A stretch of DNA of 64,000 nucleotides. It comes from Clostridia bacterium UC5.1-1C12 (GTDB lineage Bacteria > Bacillota_I > Bacilli_A > Erysipelotrichales > Erysipelotrichaceae). The position numbers were made by a program, and so were the translations under genes. Shown one piece after another: positions 19,448 to 29,097 of this stretch (the stretch's first letter is position 1; the number at the start of each line of letters is the position of its first letter). The notes beneath the pieces were generated by a model that ran no database searches, was not told the origin of the DNA, and saw only the letters and a program-made list of their open reading frames with translations. The DNA is taken from contig BBZX01000001.1 in assembly GCA_001305055.1 (NCBI GenBank), forward strand, positions 682,001 to 746,000, in the 5' to 3' direction.

Positions 19448-20849
19448 TTATTCTTCACTTTCCTCGGCAAACGCATCGTATTCTCGATCATCTGCGCTGA
19501 AGCTGATTCATCCAGCGAGGTGACTGAACTGAGCCGCTTTTGGATTTGACGCGTGCGTACACCCACCAATTTATCAAGCTCCTTCTGTGCCAGATCAAGC
19601 TTGCTTTGGGTATTTGAAAGAACATCACCGAATTTTTCAAATTCTGTCTTAACGGCTCCCAGCACATCCCAAACCTCACTGGAACGCTTTTGAATAGCCA
19701 GTGTTTTAAAGCCCATCTGTAATGAATTCAATAAAGCCGCCATCGTTGTAGGTCCGGCAATGTTGATCTTAAAGTCATGCTGCAGCACTTCGATCAAACC
19801 ACGGCGAACGACCTCCGCATACAAGCCCTCAAAAGGCAGAAACATAATCGCAAAATCCGTTGTATTAGGGGCATCAATATACTTATCACGGATATCCTTG
19901 GCATTCTGCTTAATCGCTGTATCCAACAGCTTACCTGCCGCGTTAATCTGTTCCTTATCACCGGTATCATAGGCATCCAACAGCTTTACATAAGGTTCGC
20001 TTGGAAACTTTGAATCAATGGGCAGATACACAAAACGATCATTATCAGCAGGCATTTTAATCGCAAACTCAACAACATTCTTACTGCCCTTTTTGGTCGC
20101 AACATTTTCTTCAAATTGTTCAGGTGCCAAAATCTCTTTCAGGATTGCCCCCAGCTGAATCTCACCTAAAATACCACGGGTTTTCACATTGCCAAGTACT
20201 TTTTTCAAATCACCGACACCGGCTGCCAACGTCTGCATCTCACCAAGTCCCTTATAAACCTGTTCCAAACGCTCAGACACAAGCTGAAATGATTTAGAAA
20301 TACGCTTTTCAAGCGTATCCTGTAATTTTTCATCGACCGTAACCCGCATTTCTTCCAAACGCTTGCCGTTATCTGCCTGCATTTCCGTAATTTTCTGTTC
20401 CAGTGTTGTACGCATCTGTTCCATCTTTTCCTCATTTTGACGGGTCAGCACATTCACCTTTTCCTCAAGCTGACTGCTTGTTTCAAACAGCTGGCGGCGC
20501 ACCAGCTCATTGTTGGCAGTATTTAATTCATTAACCTTCAGCATCCGCTCATCCATCTGTTTAATCAGCGTATTGATATTGGCCGCTAAAACATCCTGAC
20601 GCGAACTCATCGATTGATTCAGCTCCTGAAGCCGCATATTCTGAAGCTCCATAAAAGTTTTCTGCGAATCAGACAAAACCGTTGACAGACTGCTTACCTG
20701 ATTCTGCGTTGATGTGCTCAGCTCCTGCTTCATCAGCTTCAGCTCCGCCATCATCGCCGCATTTTTTTATTATCACCAAGATGCAGCACAAACAGCAAGA
20801 CAGCCAGCACCGCAATCCCAATCAAACATATATATAGTAATAATTCCAT
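19448..20849 (-). CDS. rmuC: RmuC-family DNA recombination protein, two frameshifts
   Basis: About 466 residues. An N-terminal membrane anchor (residues 2-22) begins at ATG 20849 after GGAGGG; the frame breaks at an A run near 20762. A long coiled coil (about 30-200) leads to the RmuC nuclease-like domain (GILGEIQLGAILKEIL, LPIDSKFP, FLPFEGLYAE). A second break near 19490 hides the real end: one restored T gives FSADDREYDAF and a TAA at 19448-19450, a normal acidic tail. RmuC is thought to limit inversion at short repeats. Confidence 0.85.
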
Positions 20850-20954
20850 AGAATCCCTCCAGTGTCTCTATTTTAACATACTTGCCGTTTTATACGATCA
20901 AAGAAAGCATTTTAATTCATATCCTACCATGCATAATGGGTGTTTAGTAAAACA

Positions 20955-20976
20955 AAAAGGAGCCGTTCCAGCTCCC
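20955..20976 (-). terminator. intrinsic terminator after the large ABC permease
   Basis: On the minus strand GGGAGC, TGGAAC, GGCTCC, then five T. Confidence 0.75.
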
Positions 20977-21067
20977 ATAACAATTCAATTCTTTGACTTC
21001 AGAATTTCTGTGATCCGCCTTACATCCTTTGGATCACTGATTTGCTGCATCTATTCTGCACTGCATT

Positions 21068-22655
21068 CTATAACTGCTTAAATTGTGCTACGCCGACCTT
21101 TTTCAGATAAAGCAGACAAACTACATCCAATAAGGTAAAAAATAAAATTTAAAATCAGCAGATAAACAGTCACCGGTGTATTGCCAATCACTTGAATCGA
21201 TATAAAGGCAATGATACCGGATAGAATCATACCGCCAAAGATACTGATCATGCACGCCATACTCTGCTTCACGACCGTTGTCTCACTCACCCAATCAAAC
21301 CGCGGAAAGTTAAGGTTTACAATCAAACCAAAACCAGCTGTAAAGAATGCCGTAACTGCACATAACAGAAGCAGTAATAAAAGCTCTGCGATATTTAATG
21401 AAAACAACAGTGCCAAAAGCAGAACCGAAAGCATTGCCGCCGGGATCAGAATCATCAGATTCAGCGCAATCTTAGCCGCAAAAATTTCCTCAGTGCGGAC
21501 CGGCAATGACTTGATGATCCATAAATGCCGGCCCTCAAGAGATATTGATGAATTCGTTGTGCAGCTCATGACAATTAAGAAAATCATTCCCAGTGCCAAT
21601 ATCACACTGATCTGCGAAGTCAGTTCCGGCGGCAGTTCATTCATGATTGCCATCAAGCTCTGTTTACTGAATAAGGCAAAAACAGAGGCACCCAGCATGA
21701 TAACTGGTCCAAAAGCCGTATTCATCACATAGATACCGCAGGCGAAATAACGGCGAGCCTCCTTCATAAGCAGTGCTTTAAAACTTGAACTTTGTTTAAT
21801 CTTAGTTAGTTTATAATTTTTCTCACGATAGCTGCCTCTCAAACGGCTGTTAATGGTCGTAAAATGCCTGGCAAAGAAAACCACAAAAAATACAAAAAGG
21901 CAGGACATTGCATAATAAGCCAAGCAGATAACTCATCAGGCTTCCCTCAATCATGCCTTTCACCATTAAGCCAAAAAATGGCAGATAAAGTTGCATGTTG
22001 CGGATGACTTCTTGTACATCAACAGCGCTGCCAACCAGTGTCTGAATCATAAAAGAACCGAAAAAGACCAACACGATAAAGATCATCATTAAAAGATTGC
22101 TGACTAAATTCTTATATTTAAAATGACTGGAGACATAACCGATCACTAGCGAAAACAACGCTGATAAAACCACCGCCGGCATCGGCAGCACTAAAAACAT
22201 ACCCAGCCCGCCCAGATAGTAAAGCAATGACTGACCTGTAAATAAACCATAAAGCAGAATTGCCGGCATCAGCAGAAACAAGGCATAGAAATACTGCAGA
22301 GATAAAAACGACAGCAGCTTACTGGCAACCAGCGCCGTTTTAGAAATCGGCATTGAACGCAGCAGATCATAGTCCTTGCTGCCAAAGAGATGATTGCCGC
22401 TGTTATATGCCGCAAAAACCAGAAGCAATACAAAAGCTGCCAAAGCCATCGTATAAAGTGCCAGCTGTCTCTCTTCTCCCTGAAGCGCATTCAGCAGCGT
22501 TATTGAATAAAAGCTGGACACCGCCAATAAAGTAACCACCATAAAGCTAAAAAGCCCATTCCTGCTGCTTGTTTTCCCTTGCTTCTTGTATGCCTGATAC
22601 TGCTGAATAATAAATTCCTCGTCTGCAGCTTTACAAGATTTATAAAATTACTCAT
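21068..22655 (-). CDS. ABC exporter permease, about 530 residues, several frameshifts
   Basis: Twelve or so hydrophobic spans in two halves. Start ATG 22655 overlaps the ATPase end by eight bases (MSNFINLVKLQTRN). Frame breaks near 22610, near 21880 and near 21095; the last repair gives the ending LKKVGVAQFKQL and a TAG at 21068. The partner of the adjacent ATPase in the sdpR-sdpI operon. The substrate is unknown; position next to SdpI suggests peptide export or defence against a peptide. Confidence 0.75.
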
Positions 22656-23358
22656 GATCCGTCAGCTCCAGGAATACTTCCTCAAGACTTTGATCACCCA
22701 TAACCTGATCAATGCTTCCCTCAGTAATAATAGACCCATTCTTAATAATTGCGACATGATCACAAAGCTTCTCCACCACCTCTAAAACATGAGTTGAGAA
22801 AAATATTGATCCTCCCTGATCACACAGCTCCCGCATCAGCTGTTTTAAGATGTGCGCAGCCTTAGGGTCCAAGCCAACAAACGGTTCATCAAGAATCAGC
22901 AGCTTCGGCTGATGAATCAATGCGGAAATGATCATCAGCTTCTGCTTCATACCATGTGAATAAGAAGCAATCACATCACCCAGATTGGCCGTTAATTCAA
23001 ACGCATCCGCATACTGCCGAATCAAAGTTTCCCGCAGCCTTGCATCCACCTTATAAATATCACCGATAAAATTAAGATAACGAATCCCGGTCAAGGATTC
23101 ATAAATATCCGGATTATCAGGAATATAGGCCATGATCCGCTTGCATGCCATTTCATCATTCTTAATCGATTTGCCGTCGATTAAGATATCACCGGCTTCA
23201 AACTCAAGAATGCCCACAATACTTTTAATCGTTGTGGTCTTGCCGGCACCATTATGACCAATAAAACCAAATATCTCACCATTTTCAACGGTCAGATTCA
23301 AATTATCAACAACCTTCTTATCACCATAACTCTTAGAAAAATTTTTAATTTCAAGCAT
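22648..23358 (-). CDS. ABC transporter ATP-binding protein
   Basis: About 236 residues, intact. Walker A GHNGAGKTTT, signature SYSHGMKQK, Walker B LLILDEPFVGLD and H-loop STHVLE. Of two possible starts, ATG 23358 (MLEIKNF) has the better spacing from AAGAGG; ATG 23364 is two codons earlier. It overlaps the sdpI stop and the permease start, so the four genes form one tight operon. Confidence 0.88.
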   Translation of the reverse strand: MLEIKNFSKSYGDKKVVDNLNLTVENGEIFGFIGHNGAGKTTTIKSIVGILEFEAGDILIDGKSIKNDEMACKRIMAYIPDNPDIYESLTGIRYLNFIGDIYKVDARLRETLIRQYADAFELTANLGDVIASYSHGMKQKLMIISALIHQPKLLILDEPFVGLDPKAAHILKQLMRELCDQGGSIFFSTHVLEVVEKLCDHVAIIKNGSIITEGSIDQVMGDQSLEEVFLELTDHE

Positions 23359-24003
23359 TTTCATATCCTCTTGTCTTTCTGAAATAAATATATGAATAAA
23401 TCATCGGCGCTAAAGTCATACCGATCAGATCAACCAATAAAGCAATTGTTCGCAGCTCTTTGGGCAGCACAATGAATAATATGGCAAGAAAACCGCCAAG
23501 AAACCATAGTTTGCCGCCAAAACGATGCGTCATCGTCCAGTTTTCTTCATTGCTGATGGTCCACGGTGTTTTAATTCCCATAAAATAATTGTGTTTGATT
23601 TTAGGGAAGATATTGCCCAAAAACATAAATAATAAGCCAAACAGTACCTGAAATAAAAGATCCGGTTTTATAAAATCGATCGAAGCGGCAGCCATTATCA
23701 TAATCAGTTCAGTACCAATCATAAACAATGACAGGGCAATGAATGAATGATCATATCTTTTTGAAATCTCGCATAGTTCTTGCCCAAAGGATCGATGTGC
23801 GGCAATAGCTGAAACAGCAAGCCCAAGCCGATCAGCAAAAGCGGCATCAGCAGAAACGCTAGTTTTGGCCCATAGCCATCAATTTCCCATTGAAAATTAA
23901 AATGCATTGGTATCTGTTCAGGCAAAAATGGCAGCAGACAAAGGATTGCAGCTAAATTAATGAATGGCAGCAGCATTAGGCGCCAGTTAAATTTAATCTT
24001 CAT
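23351..24003 (-). CDS. sdpI: SdpI-family membrane protein, one frameshift
   Basis: About 217 residues, six spans. The N-terminal DUF1648 part has the PEQIPMHFNFQWEIDGYG segment, and the C-terminal SdpI part has NIFPKIKHNYFMGIKTPW and ENWTMTHRFGG. The frame breaks near 23735; one T gives IHSFALSLFMIGT. In Bacillus subtilis SdpI confers immunity to the SdpC toxin and also sequesters SdpR at the membrane. No SdpC-like toxin is seen here. Confidence 0.85.
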
Positions 24004-24007
24004 CTTA

Positions 24008-24274
24008 TCACCTCGTTTCGCTCAAACCGGCCAGCCAGCCGAGTATTTCCTCAACAACACTTAAGTTAATCTCATAATAAATATATTTCCCAATCTTTTC
24101 ATCATCAATCAAACCGGCACTTTTTAAGATAGCTAGATGATGCGAAATCGTCGCGTTGCTCACATTAAAATGAGAAGCAATGTCGCCGGCACTCATTTTA
24201 TGCTGCTTCAGCATTTCCAAGATCTCGCGGCGGGTAGGATCGGATAATGCTTTGAATGTCTCCTGAAAACTCAA
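24008..24274 (-). CDS. sdpR: ArsR/SdpR-family repressor
   Basis: An 88-residue winged-helix protein: KALSDPTRREILEMLK and AGDIASHFNVSNATISHHL. I chose TTG 24274 because GGAGGTG lies six bases before it and the length then equals SdpR (about 90); longer in-frame starts run back into the promoter. It lacks the Cys pair of metal-sensing ArsR proteins. It begins an operon with SdpI and an ABC exporter and probably represses it. Confidence 0.82.
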   Translation of the reverse strand: MSFQETFKALSDPTRREILEMLKQHKMSAGDIASHFNVSNATISHHLAILKSAGLIDDEKIGKYIYYEINLSVVEEILGWLAGLSETR

Positions 24275-24298
24275 GCCTCTCACCTCCATGTCATCTTC

Positions 24299-24352
24299 AG
24301 TATAGAGAAGAGCTGACTCACTGTCAATAACATTTAGACATTTATCTAAATG
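24299..24352 (-). promoter_or_regulatory. promoter and operator of the sdpR operon
   Basis: On the minus strand TTGACA (24327-24322) and TATACT (24304-24299) are 17 bases apart. Immediately upstream, 24331-24352 is an inverted repeat with 8-base arms CATTTAGA and TCTAAATG around six bases, the size expected for an ArsR-type dimer. Confidence 0.78.
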
Positions 24353-24375
24353 AATGACTAAACTGTCATCAATCA

Positions 24376-24403
24376 GAAAAAACAGGCCCTTTCGGAAACC
24401 TGT
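24376..24403 (-). terminator. intrinsic terminator after nnr
   Basis: On the minus strand ACAGG, a GAAA-type inner loop, CCTGT and six T, directly after the nnr stop and before the sdpR promoter. Confidence 0.8.
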
Positions 24404-24411
24404 CATTATTG

Positions 24412-25940
24412 TTAATCATCCATAACAGCAAAGAATGCATCAGAAATTCCTTGAATCAATTCATTCGCTGTCATTGCATAAAACGCCGTGTGCTGACTTT
24501 GCAGATCAGCGGCAAGTCCATGCAGATAGACACCTAAAGAAGCGGCATCAAATGCCTGTTTCTGCTGGGCCATCAGCGCGGTAATCATGCCGCAGAGTAC
24601 ATCACCGCTGCCGCCCTTTGCCAACCCCTCATTTCCCGTCGTATTAATTCTCAGCCGGCCCTTCTCTAAAATCAAGGTGCGCATGCCCTTTAATACCAAA
24701 GTCACCGGATACTCGTTCACAAAATCAAAAGCATAGCGCAAAACATCACTTTGCAGAGCATTCTTATCGACAGCGCAAAGCCGCTGCATCTCGCCCATAT
24801 GCGGTGTCAGAATCGTCGCGCTGCGGCGCTTCTTTAAAAGCGGCAGCCGGCGGCTTAACGCCCATAGACCATCAGCATCAATAATCAGCGGTTTATCAAT
24901 CAGCAAGAGCCGTTCCAGAATACGCTCCGCATCCTCACTGCGGCCCGCTCCGCAGCCAAAGGCAATCACCTCCGCATTCTGTGCCGCTTTAAACAGTTCA
25001 TCACAAAATTCATTATCAAAATGCCCCTGCTTATCGGAAACAGCAAGGCTCATGGCCTGCGGCAGTGAGGAAGTCAACGCATTCATAATACAGGCCGGCG
25101 CCGCATAAGTCGTCAAACCGCAGCCGCTGTAAAGACACGCCTTTACACACATCTGCAGAGCTCCGCTCATCCCTTTTGAACCGCCGATTAAAAGTGCTGT
25201 CCCGCATGTATACTTATTCGCATTACGCGTCTTGGCGGCAAGAGTCTGTGTGCAAGCTCTTTATCTAATAAATCAAAGCCGCTTTTCAACCTTTCAATTA
25301 CCACATTCGGTACGCCGATATCCGCAATAACGATATCCCCGCAGTATAAACTGCCCGGCTCTAAATAAAGACCCAGCTTAGGATTTTGAAAAGTAACCGT
25401 CACTTGTGCCTTAACCGCCGTGCCTAAAATCTGCCCCGTATCGGCATGAATACCGCTGGGAATATCACAGCTGATCACCGGCTTGCCGCTGGCATTCACA
25501 CTTTCAATCACATCATAAAATAAACCGTCAATACCGCGGTTCAACCCCGTGCCGAACAAGCAGTCCACCAACAGCTCAGACTCATGAAGCAAGAGCCGCA
25601 GATCCTCTAAACCCGGCTGGATAAAAGAGCGGATATTCAAGGCGCGCATGATCTGATAATAAACTTGACCATCCGACGGCATCTGATTCCCCTCGCCCAG
25701 CATGACAACACTGACACTAACATCCGTAAAACGCTGCAGCTGCGTCGCTAATGCCAGACCATCACTGCCATTATTGCCCAAACCACATAAAATACAAACG
25801 CGCTTTGCCTGCCAGCGCAAAACTTCCTTCATCAGCGCATCAGCTGCGCGATCCATTAAAAGCAGCGTCGGAATCTGATATTCCTCTAAAGCGATCGCAT
25901 CAGCTTCCCGCATTCTTTTGCCATCCATTACTTGCATCAT
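24412..25940 (-). CDS. nnr: bifunctional NAD(P)H-hydrate epimerase/dehydratase, one frameshift
   Basis: About 509 residues. The N-terminal YjeF domain has CGLGNNGSDGLALA and DCLFGTGLNR; the C-terminal ribokinase-like dehydratase has ILTPHMGEM and GLAKGGSGDVLCGM. It repairs damaged NADH and NADPH hydrates. The frame breaks near 25205 between the domains (LLPPRR to ANKYTCGTALLIGGS). Start ATG 25940 follows AAGGAGG. It overlaps the VanZ gene by 41 bases. Confidence 0.88.
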
Positions 25941-26370
25941 TCATCCTCCTTTTAACTATATGACATAAACCCATGCCGCAAAAAGCACCGATACTATCAA
26001 GCATCACATCACTCAGCTTTGATAAACGATTGGGTGTAAATACCTGTATCAATTCATCAATACACGCACAGCCGGCACATAACAATAAAGTATAAATCAG
26101 CGGATGCTTTATGCGATAAGTACATACAAACTGATAGAAGCAAATACCAAGCAAAGCATATTCGCCAAAATGAGCAGCTTTGCGGATGAAGGAATGAAAG
26201 CTGTCAAAATCGAAAGGCAAATTAGGAATCAGCTTATAAATTACACTCAGAATTCCCTGCGATGCCTCAGAAGAAATTGTTCCTGAAATGCTGCCCGGCA
26301 GCATTGAATTGCCCCATATTAAAATAAGCACGGCGACGGTCACAATTCCCCAACAGTATCTTTTACGCAT
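25900..26370 (-). CDS. VanZ-family membrane protein
   Basis: 156 residues with four hydrophobic segments and the typical RKAAHFGEYALLG and DELIQVFTPNR stretches. The family includes teicoplanin-resistance VanZ, but most members have no known role. The last 14 codons overlap nnr; given the frame errors elsewhere the true end may be near 25960. Confidence 0.75.
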   Translation of the reverse strand: MRKRYCWGIVTVAVLILIWGNSMLPGSISGTISSEASQGILSVIYKLIPNLPFDFDSFHSFIRKAAHFGEYALLGICFYQFVCTYRIKHPLIYTLLLCAGCACIDELIQVFTPNRLSKLSDVMLDSIGAFCGMGLCHIVKRRMNDASNGWQKNAGS

Positions 26371-26487
26371 AAAACACTTCCTTTACAATAATTATACACT
26401 ATTTCTTGAAACTTAAATCAGTCTGTTTTATAATGTATGCGCATTATTACGTTGCATCTTTATAAGAGTGACAGTAAGGAGACTATG

Positions 26488-27116
26488 ATGAAAAATAAAA
26501 TGCAAACACGCAGAATGGCCTTATTGGGTATTTTTATCGGATTTGAGCTAGTCCTTATGCTTACCCCGCTGGGTTATATTCCCATCGGACCGCTGAAAGC
26601 GACAACCCTTCATATCCCGGTAATCTTAATCGCCGTCGCCTGCGGATGGAAGGAAGGCGCTGTTTTAGGCGCTGTTTTGGTTTAACCAGCGTGGTGATGA
26701 ATACGCTCACACCAACACCGGTCAGCTTTGTATTTACTCCCTTTTATTCATTTGGCGAATTACACGGCAATTTCAATTCATTGCTTGTGGCGCTTGTACC
26801 AAGAATTTTAATCGGTGTCAGCTCAGGGTTAATCATGCTCGGCTTGAAAAAGCTGAAAGTCAATGAAACTATTGCAGTCGCTGCCGCAGCCATAATCGGT
26901 TCATTATGCAATACGATCTTAGTTCTGGCAGGCATTTATATCTTCTTCGGCCCGGCTTATGCAGCGGTGAAAGGTATTGCTTATGACGCGCTGATGGGAG
27001 TGATCTGGGGAACCATTACAACTAACGGGATCCTGGAAGCAATCTTGGCGCTGATTCTTGTATCCGCGATATATAAAGCGATCAAACCGCTTTTGAAAGG
27101 AGTACCTCATGCGTAA
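26488..27116 (+). CDS. panT: ECF transporter S component, probably for pantothenate, one frameshift
   Basis: About 209 residues, six spans. Start ATG 26488 is six bases after AAGGAG. The frame breaks at TTTT near 26680; one T gives GAVFGLTSVVMNTLTPTP. S components bind the vitamin and use a shared energising module (EcfA-EcfA-EcfT), which is not encoded here. The gene overlaps coaBC by eight bases and is followed by pantothenate kinase, so pantothenate is the best guess for its substrate. Confidence 0.8.
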
Positions 27117-28295
27117 ATGTGTAGTTGTCGGCATCAGCGGCTGTGTGGCAGCTTTTAAAGCCGTTCAGCTGGTCAGTGACTTAGTAAAGCTCGATCTTGA
27201 TGTCGAGGTAATCATGACTAAAAATGCCTGTGAATTTATTCAGCCGCTGGCTTTTGAAGCACTGACCAATCATACTGTTATGGTGGATACTTTGATCATC
27301 GTTTTGAAAAATCAACTCAGCATATCAGCATTGCGAAAAAAGCTGACTGCTTCATTATCGCCCCGCTACCGCCAATGTAATTGCGAAAATTGTTCATGGT
27401 CAGGCAGACGATATGCTGACGACAACCTTTCTTGCCTGTCAGTGTCCGAAGCTGATTGCACCGGCAATGAATACCGCCATGTATCAAAATCCGATCACAC
27501 AGGATAATTTGAAGCTGGCGAAGCATTATGGCATTCAGATCATTGAGCCGGTCAGCGGCCATCTGGCATGCGGTGATGCCGGCATGGGCAAGCTGGCAGA
27601 TCTTGAGACATTGAAGGCAGCCATTGATCGATGTTTAAATAGCAGTGATGAATTAGCTGGTAAAAAAGTGATCATCACCGCCGGTGCTACAATTGAAGCC
27701 ATCGACCTGTACGTTTTATCACGAATCATTCCTCAGGCAAGATGGGCTGTGCGCTGGCACGTCAGGCACAGCGCATGGGTGCTGATGTGACGCTGATTCA
27801 CGCCTCGATGAGTGTTCAGCCGCCGCAATTCATCAAAACGATTCACACGCCGAACGCCGCCGACATGGCAGAAGCAATCAAGACACATTTTGATGAAGCG
27901 GATATTGTAATCAAAGCCGCGGCAGTGAGTGATTACCGCTGTGTACAGCCGGCACAGCAAAAAATAAAAAAGGCCAGTGACACACTGACACTGCAATTGG
28001 TAAAAAACGAAGACATTCTAGCTTGGTGCGGCGCTCATAAAACACATCAGCTGTTGATTGGCTTTGCCATGGAAACAGAAAATGTACTGGCTAACGCCAG
28101 AAAAAACGCGCCTTAAAGAATTGTGACCTGCTCGCAGCTAATTCCATTTGTGAATCCGGCGCTGGTTTTCAAGGCGATACCAACCGCATTACCATTCTCT
28201 CTGAAACAGAGGAAAAAACCTATGATCTGATGAGCAAAGATGACTGCGCAGCGATTATATTAAAAACTGCGGCAGCCCATTTAAAGGAGAAATAA
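27109..28295 (+). CDS. coaBC: phosphopantothenoylcysteine decarboxylase/synthetase CoaBC, three or more frameshifts
   Basis: About 396 residues after repair. The CoaC flavoprotein half has GISGCVAAFKA and the PAMNTAMY loop; the CoaB half has the dimer region ITAGATIEAID and AAAVSDYR. Breaks lie near 27295, near 27366 (CCCCG should be CCCCGG, giving IIAPATANVIAKIV), near 27710 and near 28110. The stop is TAA 28293-28295, after GGCAGCCCATTTAAAGGAG, which also holds the coaX ribosome binding site. It makes 4'-phosphopantetheine from phosphopantothenate and cysteine. Confidence 0.88.
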
Positions 28296-28298
28296 ACC

Positions 28299-29066
28299 AT
28301 GTTAATGACAGTAGACATCGGCAATACTAATATGACCATCGCTTTTTTTGATGAGGATACAATCAAGGCAACGTTCCGTCTGACAACCAAAACCATTCGT
28401 ACCAGTGACGAATATGGCAGCAATCTGATTAATTTCATGCATGCCTTTGATATTCATGCCAACACGATTGAAGACGTAATCATTTCCTCAGTGGTCCCTA
28501 AGGTGATGCATGCCTTTACCAACAGTATCCGCAAGTATATTCATAAAGAACCGATCATCATTGGTCCCGGTTTAAAAACCGGCATTTCCGTTCGTACCGA
28601 TGATCCCCGTTCAGTGGGAGCTGACCGCATTGTCGATCTGGCAGGCTGTATGGCAGCCTATGGAGGCAACGCACTAGTCATCGATTTTGGCACCGCCACT
28701 ACCTATGATTATGTAAGCAAAGATGGTATCTTTCAATATGGCATTACCGCTCCCGGCATTGAAATCAGCGCCAAAGCCCTATGGACACAGGCCGCCAAAC
28801 TGCCGGAAATTGAAATTAAAAAGCCGGATACGATTCTTGCGAAAAATACAATCACATCAATGCAGGCAGGCTTAGTTTACGGCTACATCGGCCAATGCGA
28901 GTACATCATCACGCAGTTTAAGAAAGAGCTTGGCATCAGCGACATGAAAGTGATTGCGACTGGCGGTTTAGGCCGCATCATCTGCAGCAACACAGCAATG
29001 ATCGATACTTATGATCCCGATTTAACATTTAAAGGTCTGAAAACTATCTACGACCGCAATCATTAA
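28299..29066 (+). CDS. coaX: type III pantothenate kinase
   Basis: An intact 255-residue kinase of the ASKHA fold: N-terminal TVDIGNTN phosphate loop, GADRIVDLAG and VIDFGTATTYD with the catalytic Asp, and ATGGLG near the C-terminus. It phosphorylates pantothenate, the first step to CoA; type III enzymes are not inhibited by CoA. Three bases after coaBC, last gene of the operon. Confidence 0.93.
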   Translation: MLMTVDIGNTNMTIAFFDEDTIKATFRLTTKTIRTSDEYGSNLINFMHAFDIHANTIEDVIISSVVPKVMHAFTNSIRKYIHKEPIIIGPGLKTGISVRTDDPRSVGADRIVDLAGCMAAYGGNALVIDFGTATTYDYVSKDGIFQYGITAPGIEISAKALWTQAAKLPEIEIKKPDTILAKNTITSMQAGLVYGYIGQCEYIITQFKKELGISDMKVIATGGLGRIICSNTAMIDTYDPDLTFKGLKTIYDRNH

Positions 29067-29097
29067 AACAAGGCAGAATTTTCCGCCTTGTTTTTTT
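29067..29097. terminator. intrinsic terminator after coaX
   Basis: Arms AACAAGGC (29067-29074) and GCCTTGTT (29085-29092) with seven T on the + strand. Touches the stop of the convergent hydrogenase gene. Confidence 0.88.

Noticed and set aside
20985..21050. 21-residue minus-strand ORF (MQQISDPKDVRRITEILK)
   Set aside because: Protein-like, but no ribosome binding site and no family; may be a leftover of a larger frame. Not strong enough to list as a gene.
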